Below are positions 36,575 to 46,005 of a stretch of 64,000 bases of DNA, in pieces (position 1 is the first letter of the stretch; every line of letters starts with the position of its first letter). The notes beneath the pieces are model-generated. The model did not search any database. It saw only the letters and a program-made list of their open reading frames with translations, and was not told the origin of the DNA. Position numbers and translations under genes: made by a program. The DNA is from Zwartia hollandica (lineage in GTDB: Bacteria > Pseudomonadota > Gammaproteobacteria > Burkholderiales > Burkholderiaceae_B): the NCBI RefSeq assembly GCF_019923725.1, contig NZ_JAHXRI010000006.1:372001-436000 (forward strand), written 5' to 3'.

Positions 36575-37585
36575 TTAGTTGCGACCTAGTGTTGACCTCA
36601 CGCGAGCTAAGAAGGCATTGCCATCAAAGCCGACTTCTTTGGCCCGTGCAAGCCAAGCGTCATACGTGGGTTTCACAAACTTCTGGTCAAACAAGCGTGC
36701 GCGTTCGGCTGGTGGGGCATCCCACAAGATTGCGCCGTTCTTCTTCATATTGTCATAAGCAGCTTGTGTGAACTTGCTTTGTGTTTCCAGCGCTTCTTTT
36801 TGCACCAGCAACATTTCAGCTTTCATTTTCGCTTGCAGATCAGCAGGCAACTTGTTCCAGACATCTTCGTTGATCAACACTGCCCAACCGTTGATCGGGC
36901 CTAAGCTCCAGTTCTGCACGTTCTTTGCGACACGCCAGTATTCCTGACCGTTGCCGTAACAGGACGAAGTAAACAAACCGTCTATCACGCCACGCTCAAG
37001 CGATGGCATCACTTCAGGCAGTGCCAGTGGCACAGGCTTGGCACCAAGCGCGTTCATCAACACAGCCGTTTGTGGGTTGTGTACGCGCAGACGCTTGTTG
37101 CGGAAGTCTTCGAGCGTGTGGATAGGTGTCTTTGAGAACAGAGCCTGGGTACACCATGCGCCTTCAGCGAGCACGATCGACTTGTAGCGATCTTTCCAGA
37201 TCTTCTGTGTGTCGGCAAACCAGAACGCTTCACCAACCTTTTTGTAGTCGTCCATGCCTTCGATCAGACCTGGCAGGTTAAAGATTCCGAAACGTGGCTC
37301 TTCAGCTGTCAGGTAGCTATGCAGACCGGCGGACATTTCGACGCGTCCTTCACGCACGGCCGAGACGATTTGTGTGCCGGGTACCAGCGAGTCGCTGATA
37401 TTGATCTTGACACGACCATCGGTTGCTTTCGCAATACGTGCAGGGATCGTTTGCACGACAACGGTGTAGGGATCAGTCGGAGCGGGGATAACCGCCAAAT
37501 TGAACTCAAAGTTTTGTGCCTGTGCTGCGCCGCAAAGCAGCATGAAAGCTAAGGCGGACTTTCTGAATACATTTTTCACTTGCAT
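36575..37585 (-). CDS. TRAP transporter substrate-binding protein (DctP family)
   Basis: A 336-residue periplasmic receptor of a TRAP transporter. The signal peptide (FRKSALAFMLLCGAAQAQ) ends near residue 24. The family shows as the ligand-binding arginine in RVHNPQTAV and the conserved PLALPEVMPSLERGVIDG segment, which is typical of DctP receptors for carboxylates. The start MQVKNVF has aggag upstream; the longer frame runs into the divergent promoter. It is divergent from the fused DctQM gene across 112 bases, which must hold both promoters. Ligand unknown, likely an organic acid. Confidence 0.93.
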   Translation of the reverse strand: MQVKNVFRKSALAFMLLCGAAQAQNFEFNLAVIPAPTDPYTVVVQTIPARIAKATDGRVKINISDSLVPGTQIVSAVREGRVEMSAGLHSYLTAEEPRFGIFNLPGLIEGMDDYKKVGEAFWFADTQKIWKDRYKSIVLAEGAWCTQALFSKTPIHTLEDFRNKRLRVHNPQTAVLMNALGAKPVPLALPEVMPSLERGVIDGLFTSSCYGNGQEYWRVAKNVQNWSLGPINGWAVLINEDVWNKLPADLQAKMKAEMLLVQKEALETQSKFTQAAYDNMKKNGAILWDAPPAERARLFDQKFVKPTYDAWLARAKEVGFDGNAFLARVRSTLGRN

Positions 37586-37697
37586 GAAGAGTCTCCTAGG
37601 GTGTTGAATGGAATTATTGTTATGTTGATTCAGTTCACCACAAACGATCAGATCCAACAAGAGATTTGACGTACACAAAAATATTTGAGGGGTAGAC

Positions 37698-39725
37698 ATG
37701 CAAAGTGGGACGAAACGTCCGGCGCTTGCCGCGTTCGCGGATCAGGCAGGTAAATTCTCGGCCATGGTCAGCGGCTTGGGGCTGTTGGCGATTGCTGGCA
37801 TCATTTGCTGGGAAGTATTTGCTCGCTACGTGCTCAACGAGCCCACCACTTGGGTCACCGAGATTGCGACCTACTTGCTGGTGGCCGTGTCCTTTCTGGG
37901 TTTGGCCGCAGCGCAGCGCGCGCGCGCCCATATTTACGTTGAGCTCGTCGTTGATCGACTTTCTGAAAAGCGGCAGCAAGACTTTCTGGCGTTTGCTAAC
38001 TGGATTGCATTGTTTTTTGTGCTGTTTAGCTGCTGGCAAACTGGGATCTTTGTCTACGGCGAATACGTAAACGGCACGCGCGATTGGGGTCTGCTCTCCA
38101 CACCGCAGTGGATGCCTGAGACCCCGATTCTGATCGGCTTTGTCTTGTTTGGTTTTTCTCTGCTGGGTGAGAATTTGGGCATCCGTGCTGGGCATACGGC
38201 AGCGCGCTCGTGGCTTGTCGTGCTATTGATCGTTGGTCTTGTCGTGGGCCTGTTGTTATGCGGACGTCAGCTTGTGATGATCCAAGGCACCCGGCTCGAT
38301 TGGGGCACGCTGTTGATTTGTGCCGTAACGCTCTTGCTCATAGGTGTTGTCAGTGGTGCTCGAATGGCACTTGCTGTGGCTGCGACGATCGGTGGGTTGG
38401 CACTGCTGTTCTGGTTTGCGCGTACCGCACCTATTCTGGCGATTGGCGGTTTATTGTCCTTAGCTATTTTGGGTCTGATGTTGGCTGGCGTACGCATCGC
38501 GATCGCGTTAGGCGTTGTTGGCGTCATTGGGTTGTATGTGTTGTTGCCCAAACCACAACTGCTCACGGTCGCTGAGCGCGCATGGAGCAGTGTGAATTCT
38601 TTCACGCTTACTGCGGTCCCCATGTTTGTGTTGATGAGTACGCTGCTGATGCAAAGCGGTGTGACGGGGCGTATGTTTGATTCGTTGGTGCGCTGGTTTG
38701 GACGCACACCAGGCGGCTTGGCGCATGCGAGCGTTGGTGCTTCTGCAATTTTTGCTGCAGTGTCTGGGTCAAGTGTTGCGACAGCTGCGACGCTCGGTCG
38801 GGTGGCATGTCCCGATATGATTAAGCGTGGCTATAGTCCCAAATTAACGTACGGGGTGACAGCGGCCGGCGCAACACTCGGCATCATGATTCCGCCGAGT
38901 ATCCCCATGATTATTTACGGCAGTGCGGTGGGTGCGCCTGTCAACGTGTTGTTTATCGCAGGGATTGTGCCCGGTCTGCTGCTCGCCGGAATGTTCATGA
39001 TGGCCGCCTATGTGTGGTCCAAGTCGATCCCAGGCTCAGCACCGCCCGGACGTCGCTACACCTTGCAAGAAAAAATGTCCTCGATCGGCAACATCCTGCC
39101 TTTTCTGACAGTGATTGGCGCCGTGCTCGGTTCGCTGTATGCCGGGATCGCCACACCCACTGAGGCCGGTGCCTTAGGCGCCGCCATGGCGGCGTTTCTT
39201 TGTGTCGTCTACCGACGTTTCAGCTGGAAGATGCTTTACGAAACCGCTGTCGAGACCGCAAGTGTCACGGCCTTCATCATGCTGATTGTTGTCGGCGCAG
39301 CGATTCTCAGTTGGGTATTTGATTATCTAAAAGTGCCACGCACACTCGTCGAATCCATAAAAGAGGCAAACGTGTCGCCTTGGATGGTGATCGCACTGAT
39401 CTCGCTTATTTACATCGTGCTTGGCATGTTCGTCGAATCGATCTCGATGATTTTGATGACCTTGCCCGTGACGTATCCGGTGGTGATGGCGCTTGGCCTT
39501 GACCCCATCTGGTTTGGTATTTATCTGGTCACGATGGTTGAGGTGGGCTTGATCACACCGCCTGTCGGGATGGTGCTGTTTGTCTTGCGCGGTGTCAGTG
39601 GCAACGTGTCGTTGAAAGAGATTTCTGCAGGCGCTTTACCGTTTGTCGGAATCATTCTGATTTTTGTAGCCATCATGTTCATATTCCCTGAACTCATTGC
39701 ATGGCTACCTTCTAAAGTTCAATAA
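37698..39725 (+). CDS. Fused TRAP transporter permease (DctQ-DctM)
   Basis: A 675-residue inner-membrane protein joining both TRAP membrane subunits. Residues ~15-165 are the small DctQ subunit (four helices, EPTTWVTEIATYLLV-type segment). Residues ~170-250 hold about three extra hydrophobic helices as linker. From ~255 onward is the large DctM subunit, with IPPSIPMIIYGSAVG and TPTEAGALGAAMAAF as signatures. Transport uses the sodium gradient and the DctP receptor encoded divergently. The start has a good gagggg site. The 3-hydroxyisobutyrate dehydrogenase-like gene begins 22 bases after the stop, suggesting uptake and oxidation of one hydroxy-acid. Confidence 0.92.
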   Translation: MQSGTKRPALAAFADQAGKFSAMVSGLGLLAIAGIICWEVFARYVLNEPTTWVTEIATYLLVAVSFLGLAAAQRARAHIYVELVVDRLSEKRQQDFLAFANWIALFFVLFSCWQTGIFVYGEYVNGTRDWGLLSTPQWMPETPILIGFVLFGFSLLGENLGIRAGHTAARSWLVVLLIVGLVVGLLLCGRQLVMIQGTRLDWGTLLICAVTLLLIGVVSGARMALAVAATIGGLALLFWFARTAPILAIGGLLSLAILGLMLAGVRIAIALGVVGVIGLYVLLPKPQLLTVAERAWSSVNSFTLTAVPMFVLMSTLLMQSGVTGRMFDSLVRWFGRTPGGLAHASVGASAIFAAVSGSSVATAATLGRVACPDMIKRGYSPKLTYGVTAAGATLGIMIPPSIPMIIYGSAVGAPVNVLFIAGIVPGLLLAGMFMMAAYVWSKSIPGSAPPGRRYTLQEKMSSIGNILPFLTVIGAVLGSLYAGIATPTEAGALGAAMAAFLCVVYRRFSWKMLYETAVETASVTAFIMLIVVGAAILSWVFDYLKVPRTLVESIKEANVSPWMVIALISLIYIVLGMFVESISMILMTLPVTYPVVMALGLDPIWFGIYLVTMVEVGLITPPVGMVLFVLRGVSGNVSLKEISAGALPFVGIILIFVAIMFIFPELIAWLPSKVQ

Positions 39726-39747
39726 ATACTCATTACCGGAGATTGAT

Positions 39748-40674
39748 ATGACTAAACCTGCTCTTGGCTTTGTTGGCGTCGGCCGTATGGGGGCACCGAT
39801 GGTACAGCGCTTGCTCGCCGCAGGCTATGCCGTCACGATTTGTGATCCAGTGCCTGCTGCCGTTGAGGCACTCGTTAAAGCGGGTGCAGTTGCTGTAAAG
39901 AACCCGCGTGAGGTCGGTGATCAGGCAGACATCGTGTTTGCAAGCGTCCCGACACCAAACATCGTGAAACAAGTCGCGGTCGGTGCGGATGGCGTCGTGC
40001 ACGGCAAGCGCACCAAAATCTTTGTGGACTTGTCGACAACTGGCCCCAAGATGTCTGCCGAGGTCAATCAGGCCTTGGCTTCTGCGACGCGCCCCATCAT
40101 GATGGTGGATTGTCCCGTGAGCGGTGGTGTGGCCGGTGCAGAAAAAGGCACGCTCTCGCTCATGATCGCAGGCCCCGCTGCCGCACGCGCGGAACTTGAG
40201 CCCGTGATGAAAGAGCTGGGTCGTGTGTTGTTGTGTGGCGATAAGCCTGGCCAAGCCCAAATGATTAAGGTCGCCAACAACCTTGCGTCTGTCGCGTGTA
40301 TGGCCATTAGTTGCGAGATGCTGGTGCTCGGTGCCAAAGCCGGCGTTGACCCGCAGACCATGATGGAAATCATCAGCGTCAGTAGCGGTCGCAGCGGCGC
40401 GATGCAAGACAAAGTGCCGAAACACATTTTGCCGCGTACCTTTGATTTCGGTTTTTCGAATGCGTTGTCTTATAAGGATGCGCGCCTTTGTCTGGAGGAG
40501 GCCGAGCATTTAGGCGTGCCGCTCTTTATCGGTAATGCGGTCGGGCAGGTGTTGAACATGAGTAAGGCTCAGTTTGGCCCCGATGCTGACTTCACCAACA
40601 TGATTCGTCTGTTCGAGGGCTGGGCGGGGGTCGAGGCGATTCCTCACAAAAAGGACGCTGACAAAGCGTCTTAA
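39748..40674 (+). CDS. 3-hydroxyisobutyrate dehydrogenase family oxidoreductase
   Basis: A 308-residue beta-hydroxyacid dehydrogenase. The N-terminal Rossmann fold starts GFVGVGRMGAPM (residues ~5-16), the substrate-binding DCPVSGGVAGAEKGT follows near 125-140, and the catalytic lysine is in MIKVANN (about 175). Members oxidise 3-hydroxyisobutyrate, tartronate semialdehyde or related 2-hydroxymethyl acids with NAD(P). The ATG MTKPALG has ggaga upstream; an ATG 17 codons earlier lies inside the TRAP gene. It likely works on the compound brought in by the adjacent TRAP transporter. A terminator-like hairpin follows. Confidence 0.92.
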   Translation: MTKPALGFVGVGRMGAPMVQRLLAAGYAVTICDPVPAAVEALVKAGAVAVKNPREVGDQADIVFASVPTPNIVKQVAVGADGVVHGKRTKIFVDLSTTGPKMSAEVNQALASATRPIMMVDCPVSGGVAGAEKGTLSLMIAGPAAARAELEPVMKELGRVLLCGDKPGQAQMIKVANNLASVACMAISCEMLVLGAKAGVDPQTMMEIISVSSGRSGAMQDKVPKHILPRTFDFGFSNALSYKDARLCLEEAEHLGVPLFIGNAVGQVLNMSKAQFGPDADFTNMIRLFEGWAGVEAIPHKKDADKAS

Positions 40675-40708
40675 TCACTACAACAGCACCGCAAAAGCAC
40701 CACAACAG

Positions 40709-40736
40709 GGCCTGCCGAGCAATTTGGCAGGCCTTT
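40709..40736 (+). terminator. Intrinsic terminator after the dehydrogenase gene
   Basis: Eight-base arms ggcctgcc/ggcaggcc with a 9-base loop followed by a short T-run. It lies 35 bases after the dehydrogenase stop within the 185-base gap before fmdB, and probably ends the TRAP/dehydrogenase transcript. The remainder of the gap has a taaaat hexamer near 40815, a possible -10 for fmdB. Confidence 0.75.
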
Positions 40737-40859
40737 GGCTCAATAATGTTTAGCTCGAGCCAATCATCTTGCTTTACAGGCCGCATCAGACCAAGGGATA
40801 AGCCAAAAAGCCGTTAAAATACAAAGCTTTCCCTCGAATTCTCTGCTTCAAAGAAGACC

Positions 40860-41288
40860 GTGCCAATCTACGCTTACAAATGCACCGCCTGTGGCCATGC
40901 CGAGGACGTGCTCCGAAAGATTTCCGACAAGCCTTTAACCGTCTGTCCCCAGTGCAACCAAGAGACCTACGCCAAGCAGGTCACGGCTGCGGGTTTTCAG
41001 CTTAAAGGCTCGGGCTGGTATGTCACCGATTTTCGTAACAACAGCAGCGGCGGCGCTAAAACAGCCGAGGTTGCACCCGGCACCACCGCTGCAGACGCTA
41101 AACCCGCGGGAAGCGAGAGCGCCAGTGCGGGGTCGACGTCGGAGTCGGGTTCAAGTGCTGCGCCCGAAAGTAGCTCAAGCACGGCCTCAACGAGTGCCCA
41201 AAGCACTGTGAACGCGCCCGCGGCCCCCAGCAGCACACCCGCTCCCTCCAGTCCCTCGAGCTCCGGTTCGAGTAGCAGCGCGTCCTAA
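40860..41288 (+). CDS. FmdB-type zinc ribbon protein
   Basis: A 142-residue protein. Residues 1-45 form an FmdB/CxxC_CxxC_SSSS zinc ribbon with cysteine pairs at 8/11 and 29/32 (CTAC, CPQC), then GSGWYVTDF, the common end of the domain. Residues ~60-142 are almost purely serine, alanine, proline and threonine, a low-complexity tail longer than in most family members. The start is GTG at 40860. It opens the fmdB-DUF502-aspS block found widely in betaproteobacteria; the family is called putative regulatory protein, but its role is not established. Confidence 0.9.
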   Translation: MPIYAYKCTACGHAEDVLRKISDKPLTVCPQCNQETYAKQVTAAGFQLKGSGWYVTDFRNNSSGGAKTAEVAPGTTAADAKPAGSESASAGSTSESGSSAAPESSSSTASTSAQSTVNAPAAPSSTPAPSSPSSSGSSSSAS

Positions 41289-41308
41289 GCCAGAACGCAC
41301 CCCATATC

Positions 41309-41908
41309 ATGCGCGCCTTTAAAACATACTTCATCGCAGGACTGCTCGTTTGGGCGCCTGTGGTCATTACAGTTTGGGTGCTGAGCGTGTTGGTCAATAC
41401 GCTTGAAAGCGTGGTGCCTAGTTTCTTGTCACCCCAAGCGCTGTTTGGGCGCGATATTCCAGGCTTTCGCGTAGTCGTCGTCTTGGTCGTGCTGTTTGTC
41501 ACCGGGATTTTGGTCGCGAACTTTCTGGGACGTAGTATTTTGCGGTTGTGGGAAGCCATCCTTGGTCGCATCCCTCTCGTGCGCTCGATTTACAACTCGG
41601 TCAAGCAGGTTAGTGACACCTTGTTGGCGCCCAACGGGCAGGCGTTTCGTCAGGCCGTGTTGGTGGAGTACCCGCGCGCAGGTTGCTGGTCCATCGGTTT
41701 TATGACGGGCACCTCAAGCGGCGAGGTTGCCGACCATTTGGCGGGCGAGCATGTGAGTGTGTTCGTGCCTACGACGCCAAACCCAACAGCAGGATTTTTA
41801 TTGATCGTCCCGCGCAGCGATATCAAACCGCTCAACATGTCGGTTGATGCCGCGCTGAAGTACATTGTTTCCATGGGTGTTGTGGCGCCAGCCATCCCTA
41901 AGCAATAA
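41309..41908 (+). CDS. DUF502 family membrane protein
   Basis: A 199-residue inner-membrane protein with two hydrophobic helices at the N-terminus (YFIAGLLVWAPVVITVWVL and VVVVLVVLFVTGILVANFLG), then a cytoplasmic or periplasmic domain with IPLVRSIYNSVKQVSDTLL and VFVPTTPNPTAGFLLIVP, the two most conserved DUF502 blocks. Function is unknown, although it is nearly always beside aspS or fmdB in betaproteobacteria. The start ATG lies 20 bases after the fmdB stop without a strong ribosome site. It precedes aspS by 68 bases. Confidence 0.92.
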   Translation: MRAFKTYFIAGLLVWAPVVITVWVLSVLVNTLESVVPSFLSPQALFGRDIPGFRVVVVLVVLFVTGILVANFLGRSILRLWEAILGRIPLVRSIYNSVKQVSDTLLAPNGQAFRQAVLVEYPRAGCWSIGFMTGTSSGEVADHLAGEHVSVFVPTTPNPTAGFLLIVPRSDIKPLNMSVDAALKYIVSMGVVAPAIPKQ

Positions 41909-41976
41909 GTTTGTTGAAGTCTCAGTATCCGATTAATTTTTGTTAGATCTGTCTCGTTCGATCTTTTGGAGTTTGC

Positions 41977-43773
41977 ATGCGTACCTGCTACACCGGCCAG
42001 GTTTGTCGTGACCATCTCGGTCAAACCGTTACCCTCTTTGGCTGGGTACATCGTCGTCGCGATCATGGCGGCGTAATTTTTATCGACATGCGCGATCGCG
42101 CAGGGCTGGCGCAGATCGTGTTCGATCCAGATAATGCAGAAGGCTTTGCAATCGCCGAGCGCTTGCGTAACGAATTTTGTATCCGCGTGACAGGTCTGGT
42201 GCGCGAGCGCCCAGCCGGCACCACGAATTCCGATCTCGCCTCGGGTGAGATTGAGATCCTCTGCCGCGAAGTTGAGATCTTGAACCCTTCGGTCACGCCT
42301 CCGTTCCAGCTCGACGACGAGAACTTGTCCGAGACGACACGCCTGACACACCGCGTGCTCGATCTGCGCCGTGGCCAGATGCAGCGCAATATGATGTTGC
42401 GTTATCGCGTCTCAATCGAAGTGCGTAAGTTTCTTGATGACCTTGGCTTCATTGATATTGAAACTCCGATGCTGACCAAGAGCACGCCAGAAGGTGCGCG
42501 TGATTACCTCGTGCCCTCACGCGTCAATGCCGGTGAGTTCTTTGCTTTGCCCCAGTCACCCCAGTTGTTCAAACAGATGTTGATGGTGTCGGGCTTTGAT
42601 CGTTACTACCAGATCACCAAGTGCTTCCGCGACGAAGACTTGCGTGCCGATCGCCAGCCTGAATTCACCCAGATCGATTGCGAAACATCGTTCCTGAACG
42701 AAACTGAAATCCGTGCGATTTTCGAATCGATGATTCGTCACGTGTTTAAGGCCGTACAAAACGTTGATCTGGCTGAGACCTTCCCAATCATGCCCTACAG
42801 CGAAGCCATGCGTCTGTATGGTTCCGACAAGCCGGACCTGCGCGTCAAGCTTGAATTCACGGACCTGACCGACGTGATGAAAGACGTCGACTTCAAAGTC
42901 TTTGCACAAGCTGCCACGACTGAAGGCAGCCGTGTCGTGGCCTTGCGTGTGCCTGCTGGTGGTTCGATCTCGCGTAGCGAAATCGACAACTACACCAAGT
43001 TTGTCGCGATCTATGGTGCGAAAGGTTTGGCCTGGATCAAAGTCAACGAAGTCGCCAAGGGTCGTGATGGTTTGCAATCGCCCATCGTCAAGAACTTGCA
43101 CGATGCTGCGTTGGCAGAGATGATCAAACGTACCGGTGCGCAAGACGGCGATCTGATTTTCTTTGGTGCGGATCGGGCCAAAGTTGTGAATGATGCGATT
43201 GGCGCCTTGCGCGTCAAAATCGGCCATAGCGACTTCGGTCGTGCCAATGGTTTGTTTGATAATGTTTGGAAGCCTTTGTGGGTCGTTGACTTCCCCATGT
43301 TCGAGTACGACGAGGAAGCCGATCGTTACGTGGCAGCACACCACCCCTTCACCAGCCCCAAAGATGGTCACGAAGACCTGCTCGGGACAGACCCCTCGAA
43401 GGCGATTGCAAAAGCCTACGACATGGTCTTGAACGGTTGGGAAATCGGTGGCGGTTCTGTGCGTATCCATCGCGAAGAAGTTCAGAGCAAAGTTTTCCGC
43501 GCTCTCAAAATCGATGCAGAAGAAGCCCAACTCAAGTTTGGTTTCTTGCTGGATGCCCTGCAGTACGGCGCGCCTCCTCACGGTGGTATCGCCTTCGGTC
43601 TCGATCGTATTGTCACAATGATGACCGGTGCTGAATCGATCCGTGACGTGATTGCCTTCCCTAAGACACAGCGTGCGCAGTGCTTGCTGACTCAGGCGCC
43701 TTCGCCTGTCGACGAAAAGCAATTGCGCGAACTGCATATCCGTTTGCGTCAAGCGGAAATCAAACAGCCTTAA
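41977..43773 (+). CDS. aspS: Aspartate--tRNA ligase
   Basis: A 598-residue bacterial-type class II aspartyl-tRNA synthetase. In order: N-terminal OB anticodon domain (residues 1-110), catalytic core with class II motif 2 [14 protein letters not shown] (about residues 216-229), the bacterial GAD insertion (about 280-420), and motif 3 [10 protein letters not shown] (about 541-550). It charges tRNA-Asp; whether it also charges tRNA-Asn cannot be decided here without knowing if AsnRS exists. The start has a clear ggag site. A long open frame on the opposite strand is a codon-use shadow. Confidence 0.97.
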   Translation: MRTCYTGQVCRDHLGQTVTLFGWVHRRRDHGGVIFIDMRDRAGLAQIVFDPDNAEGFAIAERLRNEFCIRVTGLVRERPAGTTNSDLASGEIEILCREVEILNPSVTPPFQLDDENLSETTRLTHRVLDLRRGQMQRNMMLRYRVSIEVRKFLDDLGFIDIETPMLTKSTPEGARDYLVPSRVNAGEFFALPQSPQLFKQMLMVSGFDRYYQITKCFRDEDLRADRQPEFTQIDCETSFLNETEIRAIFESMIRHVFKAVQNVDLAETFPIMPYSEAMRLYGSDKPDLRVKLEFTDLTDVMKDVDFKVFAQAATTEGSRVVALRVPAGGSISRSEIDNYTKFVAIYGAKGLAWIKVNEVAKGRDGLQSPIVKNLHDAALAEMIKRTGAQDGDLIFFGADRAKVVNDAIGALRVKIGHSDFGRANGLFDNVWKPLWVVDFPMFEYDEEADRYVAAHHPFTSPKDGHEDLLGTDPSKAIAKAYDMVLNGWEIGGGSVRIHREEVQSKVFRALKIDAEEAQLKFGFLLDALQYGAPPHGGIAFGLDRIVTMMTGAESIRDVIAFPKTQRAQCLLTQAPSPVDEKQLRELHIRLRQAEIKQP

Positions 43774-43782
43774 GCACACAGG

Positions 43783-43808
43783 CAGGGCGGATCTGATGAT
43801 TCGCCCTG
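43783..43808 (+). repeat. Short hairpin after aspS
   Basis: Seven-base arms cagggcg/cgccctg with a 12-base loop lie in the 41-base gap between aspS and the next gene, ending six bases before that gene's ATG. No T-tract follows. It may slow ribosome access to the next start or be incidental. Confidence 0.35.
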
Positions 43809-43814
43809 ACCCCC

Positions 43815-44690
43815 ATGTCACTCCTTCGTGTCGTCAGCTATAACATTCACAAAGGACGTTCGCTCGCCGGACGCGATTCGATGGGTGCGCTGCGTTTGGG
43901 GCTTCACGGCTTGCGACCAGATGTCCTGTTCTTGCAAGAAGTACAGGGCCGTAACGATCAATATGCACGCCTTACCGCTCAGCATGAATCCCTTGCTGCC
44001 GCCTTGCGGATGGACTGCGCGTACGGGTGTAATGCGGTCCGTAGCAAAACTGATCATGGCAATGCCTTACTTTCAAATCACCCGATTCTTAACTACGAGA
44101 ATCAGGATATCTCTGACCACAAGCTAGAACAACGCGGACTGCTGCACGGTGTGATCGATGTCGGTGGGCGCGAAGTCCATTGCTTTGTCGTACACCTTGG
44201 CTTGTTTGCAGGGGGCCGAACTCGGCAGATTGAAGTGATGGCCGAGCGCATCAAACGCATGGTGCCTGACGGCGCACCCATGCTGATCGCCGGCGACTTT
44301 AACGACTGGAAAGATAGGCTCGCACCCCTCTTTGTGGAGCAGCTTGGTGTGTACGAAGTCTTTGCACATGCGCCGCGCACACAAGGTGTCTTGCCCCGGT
44401 TTAAAGAGTCCATGCATCAACTGCGTGGTGTATGGCGTGGTGATTCCGCCGAGGAAATCCGTGCAGGTATTTTTCGTCGTCAACACGTGCGGATGAATCA
44501 GCTCTCAACGCAGGGCGCACAAAGCCCGCTGCCACCACCACGTACCTTTCCGTCGGCCTTTCCCTGGCTCAGACTCGACCGTATTTATCAGCGCGGCTTT
44601 GCTGTGCGTAGCGCTAAGGTGTTGCGGGGGCGGCCCTGGTCTCAGTTGTCAGATCATGCCCCGATCCTTGCTGAGCTAGAGTTGCCGTAA
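43815..44690 (+). CDS. Endonuclease/exonuclease/phosphatase family protein
   Basis: A 291-residue protein with the EEP (DNase I-like) fold: metal-binding N in YNIHKG, catalytic E in FLQEVQGR, HGNALLS, then GDFNDW (D/N pair) and the C-terminal LSDHAPI. The LDRIYQRGF stretch is also conserved. No signal peptide is seen. In betaproteobacteria this gene usually lies beside a ClsB-type phospholipase D gene, as here, where it is convergent, and the pairing is thought to relate to membrane lipid metabolism; the exact phosphodiester substrate is unknown. A hairpin lies directly upstream and no ribosome site is obvious. Confidence 0.88.
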   Translation: MSLLRVVSYNIHKGRSLAGRDSMGALRLGLHGLRPDVLFLQEVQGRNDQYARLTAQHESLAAALRMDCAYGCNAVRSKTDHGNALLSNHPILNYENQDISDHKLEQRGLLHGVIDVGGREVHCFVVHLGLFAGGRTRQIEVMAERIKRMVPDGAPMLIAGDFNDWKDRLAPLFVEQLGVYEVFAHAPRTQGVLPRFKESMHQLRGVWRGDSAEEIRAGIFRRQHVRMNQLSTQGAQSPLPPPRTFPSAFPWLRLDRIYQRGFAVRSAKVLRGRPWSQLSDHAPILAELELP

Positions 44691-44700
44691 CGGCATCAAA

Positions 44701-46005
44701 CTAATACTGCGCACCTTTGCCAGAGAGCGCCACACCAACACGCAGCAACATATAGGCACAAGCGTCAAGCGCGCGTGCGAATAATGAGCGCTCGTGATAG
44801 AGCGAGGGCTCAACAATCTGGCTGCCTTGCGCAAAGGCTCTTTCAAGAGAGTGCGTCAAGGTGGAAGTAAACCCGGCATCGTCCACCACAATGTTTGTCT
44901 CGCGCGCGAGCAACAAACTAAATGGATCCAGATTAGACGAGCCCACGACTGATACCCCATCAATCACCGCGACCTTGGCGTGCAGATAGCTTGGCAAGTA
45001 TTCATAAATCTCAATGCCGTGCTTTAAAAACTGCTGATAAATCCAGCGCGTTGCGTGGTACTGCATGCGGTATTCAATCTTGCCTTGCAACAGCAGCCGC
45101 ACGCGCACGCCGCGCCCTGCCGCGTCGATCAACGCATGCCGTAGTTTCATGCCGGGCAAAAAGTATGCGTTGGCGATCACGATCTCATGACGTGCATTTG
45201 CAATATGCGCAAAGTAGGCGGCTTCGATCGTACGGCGGTACCGCAGGTTGTCGCGCAATACCAGCGCTGCGCGCATCGTCCCGGCGTGTGCATGGGGCGG
45301 CCGGTTGCGTGCGTATGCTGCGTGTTTAAAGCGCAGCAGCCTCAGTCGTAAGCGGCGCACGTGTCGGTGCTTCCACTGTTTAAGTGTGACCGGCGCTTTG
45401 ATTGACGTATCGTCGTATAGGGCCTCGTTAGACAAGGGCCAGCCAATTTGCAGCCAGAGCAAATCTTGGGCGCGCATCAGTTCGATTGCAAGCGGGCCCG
45501 TTAGTCGCACGGCATAGTCAAAACGCGGCTCCTTCGGTTCTCGACTTGTGGCCAGCTCTTCCTCAGACAAGCCAGAGTAATCATCCTCGATATTGATGCC
45601 ACCAATAAAGGCGAGATGACTATCCACAAGAGTTGTCTTGCGATGCATGCGGCGCAGCCGCAAAAAATCAAAGGACTGATAACTCAAATACTGTGGTTCA
45701 GGCCGGTAGATCCGGCACTGTGCACCAACGGCACGCAAGAGTGATTGAATGGTGCGATCGTCGCGCGTGCTGCCGTACCCGTCGAGTACCACCCGCACTT
45801 TCACCCCGCGCTCGGCTGCTCGCTTTAAATGATCGAGCACCTTTAATCCTGCAGCGTCGAGCCGAAAAATATACGTCTCTAGATGGATGCTGGTATGCGC
45901 CGCATCAAACGCCTCGCATAGCGCCGGAAAAAGCTCTTGCCCGTTTTCGAGCAAGCTTACGGCATTACCGTCGTACCAACGCAAATGAGGATGATTAAGC
46001 GACAT
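44701..46005 (-). CDS. clsB: Cardiolipin synthase ClsB-like phospholipase D protein
   Basis: A 434-residue PLD-superfamily enzyme with two HKD motifs: HRKTTLVD (H121, K123, D128) and HAKVAVIDG (about residues 339-347), each followed by the usual serine/glycine residues. ClsB-type synthases lack the N-terminal membrane helices of ClsA, as here, and make cardiolipin from phosphatidylglycerol and related lipids at the inner membrane. The ATG MSLNHPH is preferred (purine-rich aggcgag upstream) over one 20 codons earlier. The 216-base region upstream has no convincing gene; a 49-codon ORF there (46051-46200, plus strand) was judged spurious. Confidence 0.88.
   Translation of the reverse strand: MSLNHPHLRWYDGNAVSLLENGQELFPALCEAFDAAHTSIHLETYIFRLDAAGLKVLDHLKRAAERGVKVRVVLDGYGSTRDDRTIQSLLRAVGAQCRIYRPEPQYLSYQSFDFLRLRRMHRKTTLVDSHLAFIGGINIEDDYSGLSEEELATSREPKEPRFDYAVRLTGPLAIELMRAQDLLWLQIGWPLSNEALYDDTSIKAPVTLKQWKHRHVRRLRLRLLRFKHAAYARNRPPHAHAGTMRAALVLRDNLRYRRTIEAAYFAHIANARHEIVIANAYFLPGMKLRHALIDAAGRGVRVRLLLQGKIEYRMQYHATRWIYQQFLKHGIEIYEYLPSYLHAKVAVIDGVSVVGSSNLDPFSLLLARETNIVVDDAGFTSTLTHSLERAFAQGSQIVEPSLYHERSLFARALDACAYMLLRVGVALSGKGAQY

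Noticed and set aside
39733-40509. 258-codon minus-strand open frame opposite the hydroxyacid dehydrogenase gene
   Set aside because: Histidine-rich translation with no recognisable domain; the plus-strand gene has clear catalytic motifs.
42556-43821. 421-codon open frame on the minus strand opposite aspS
   Set aside because: It lies entirely against a well-supported aspS; the protein resembles no family and its length is explained by codon bias in the real gene.
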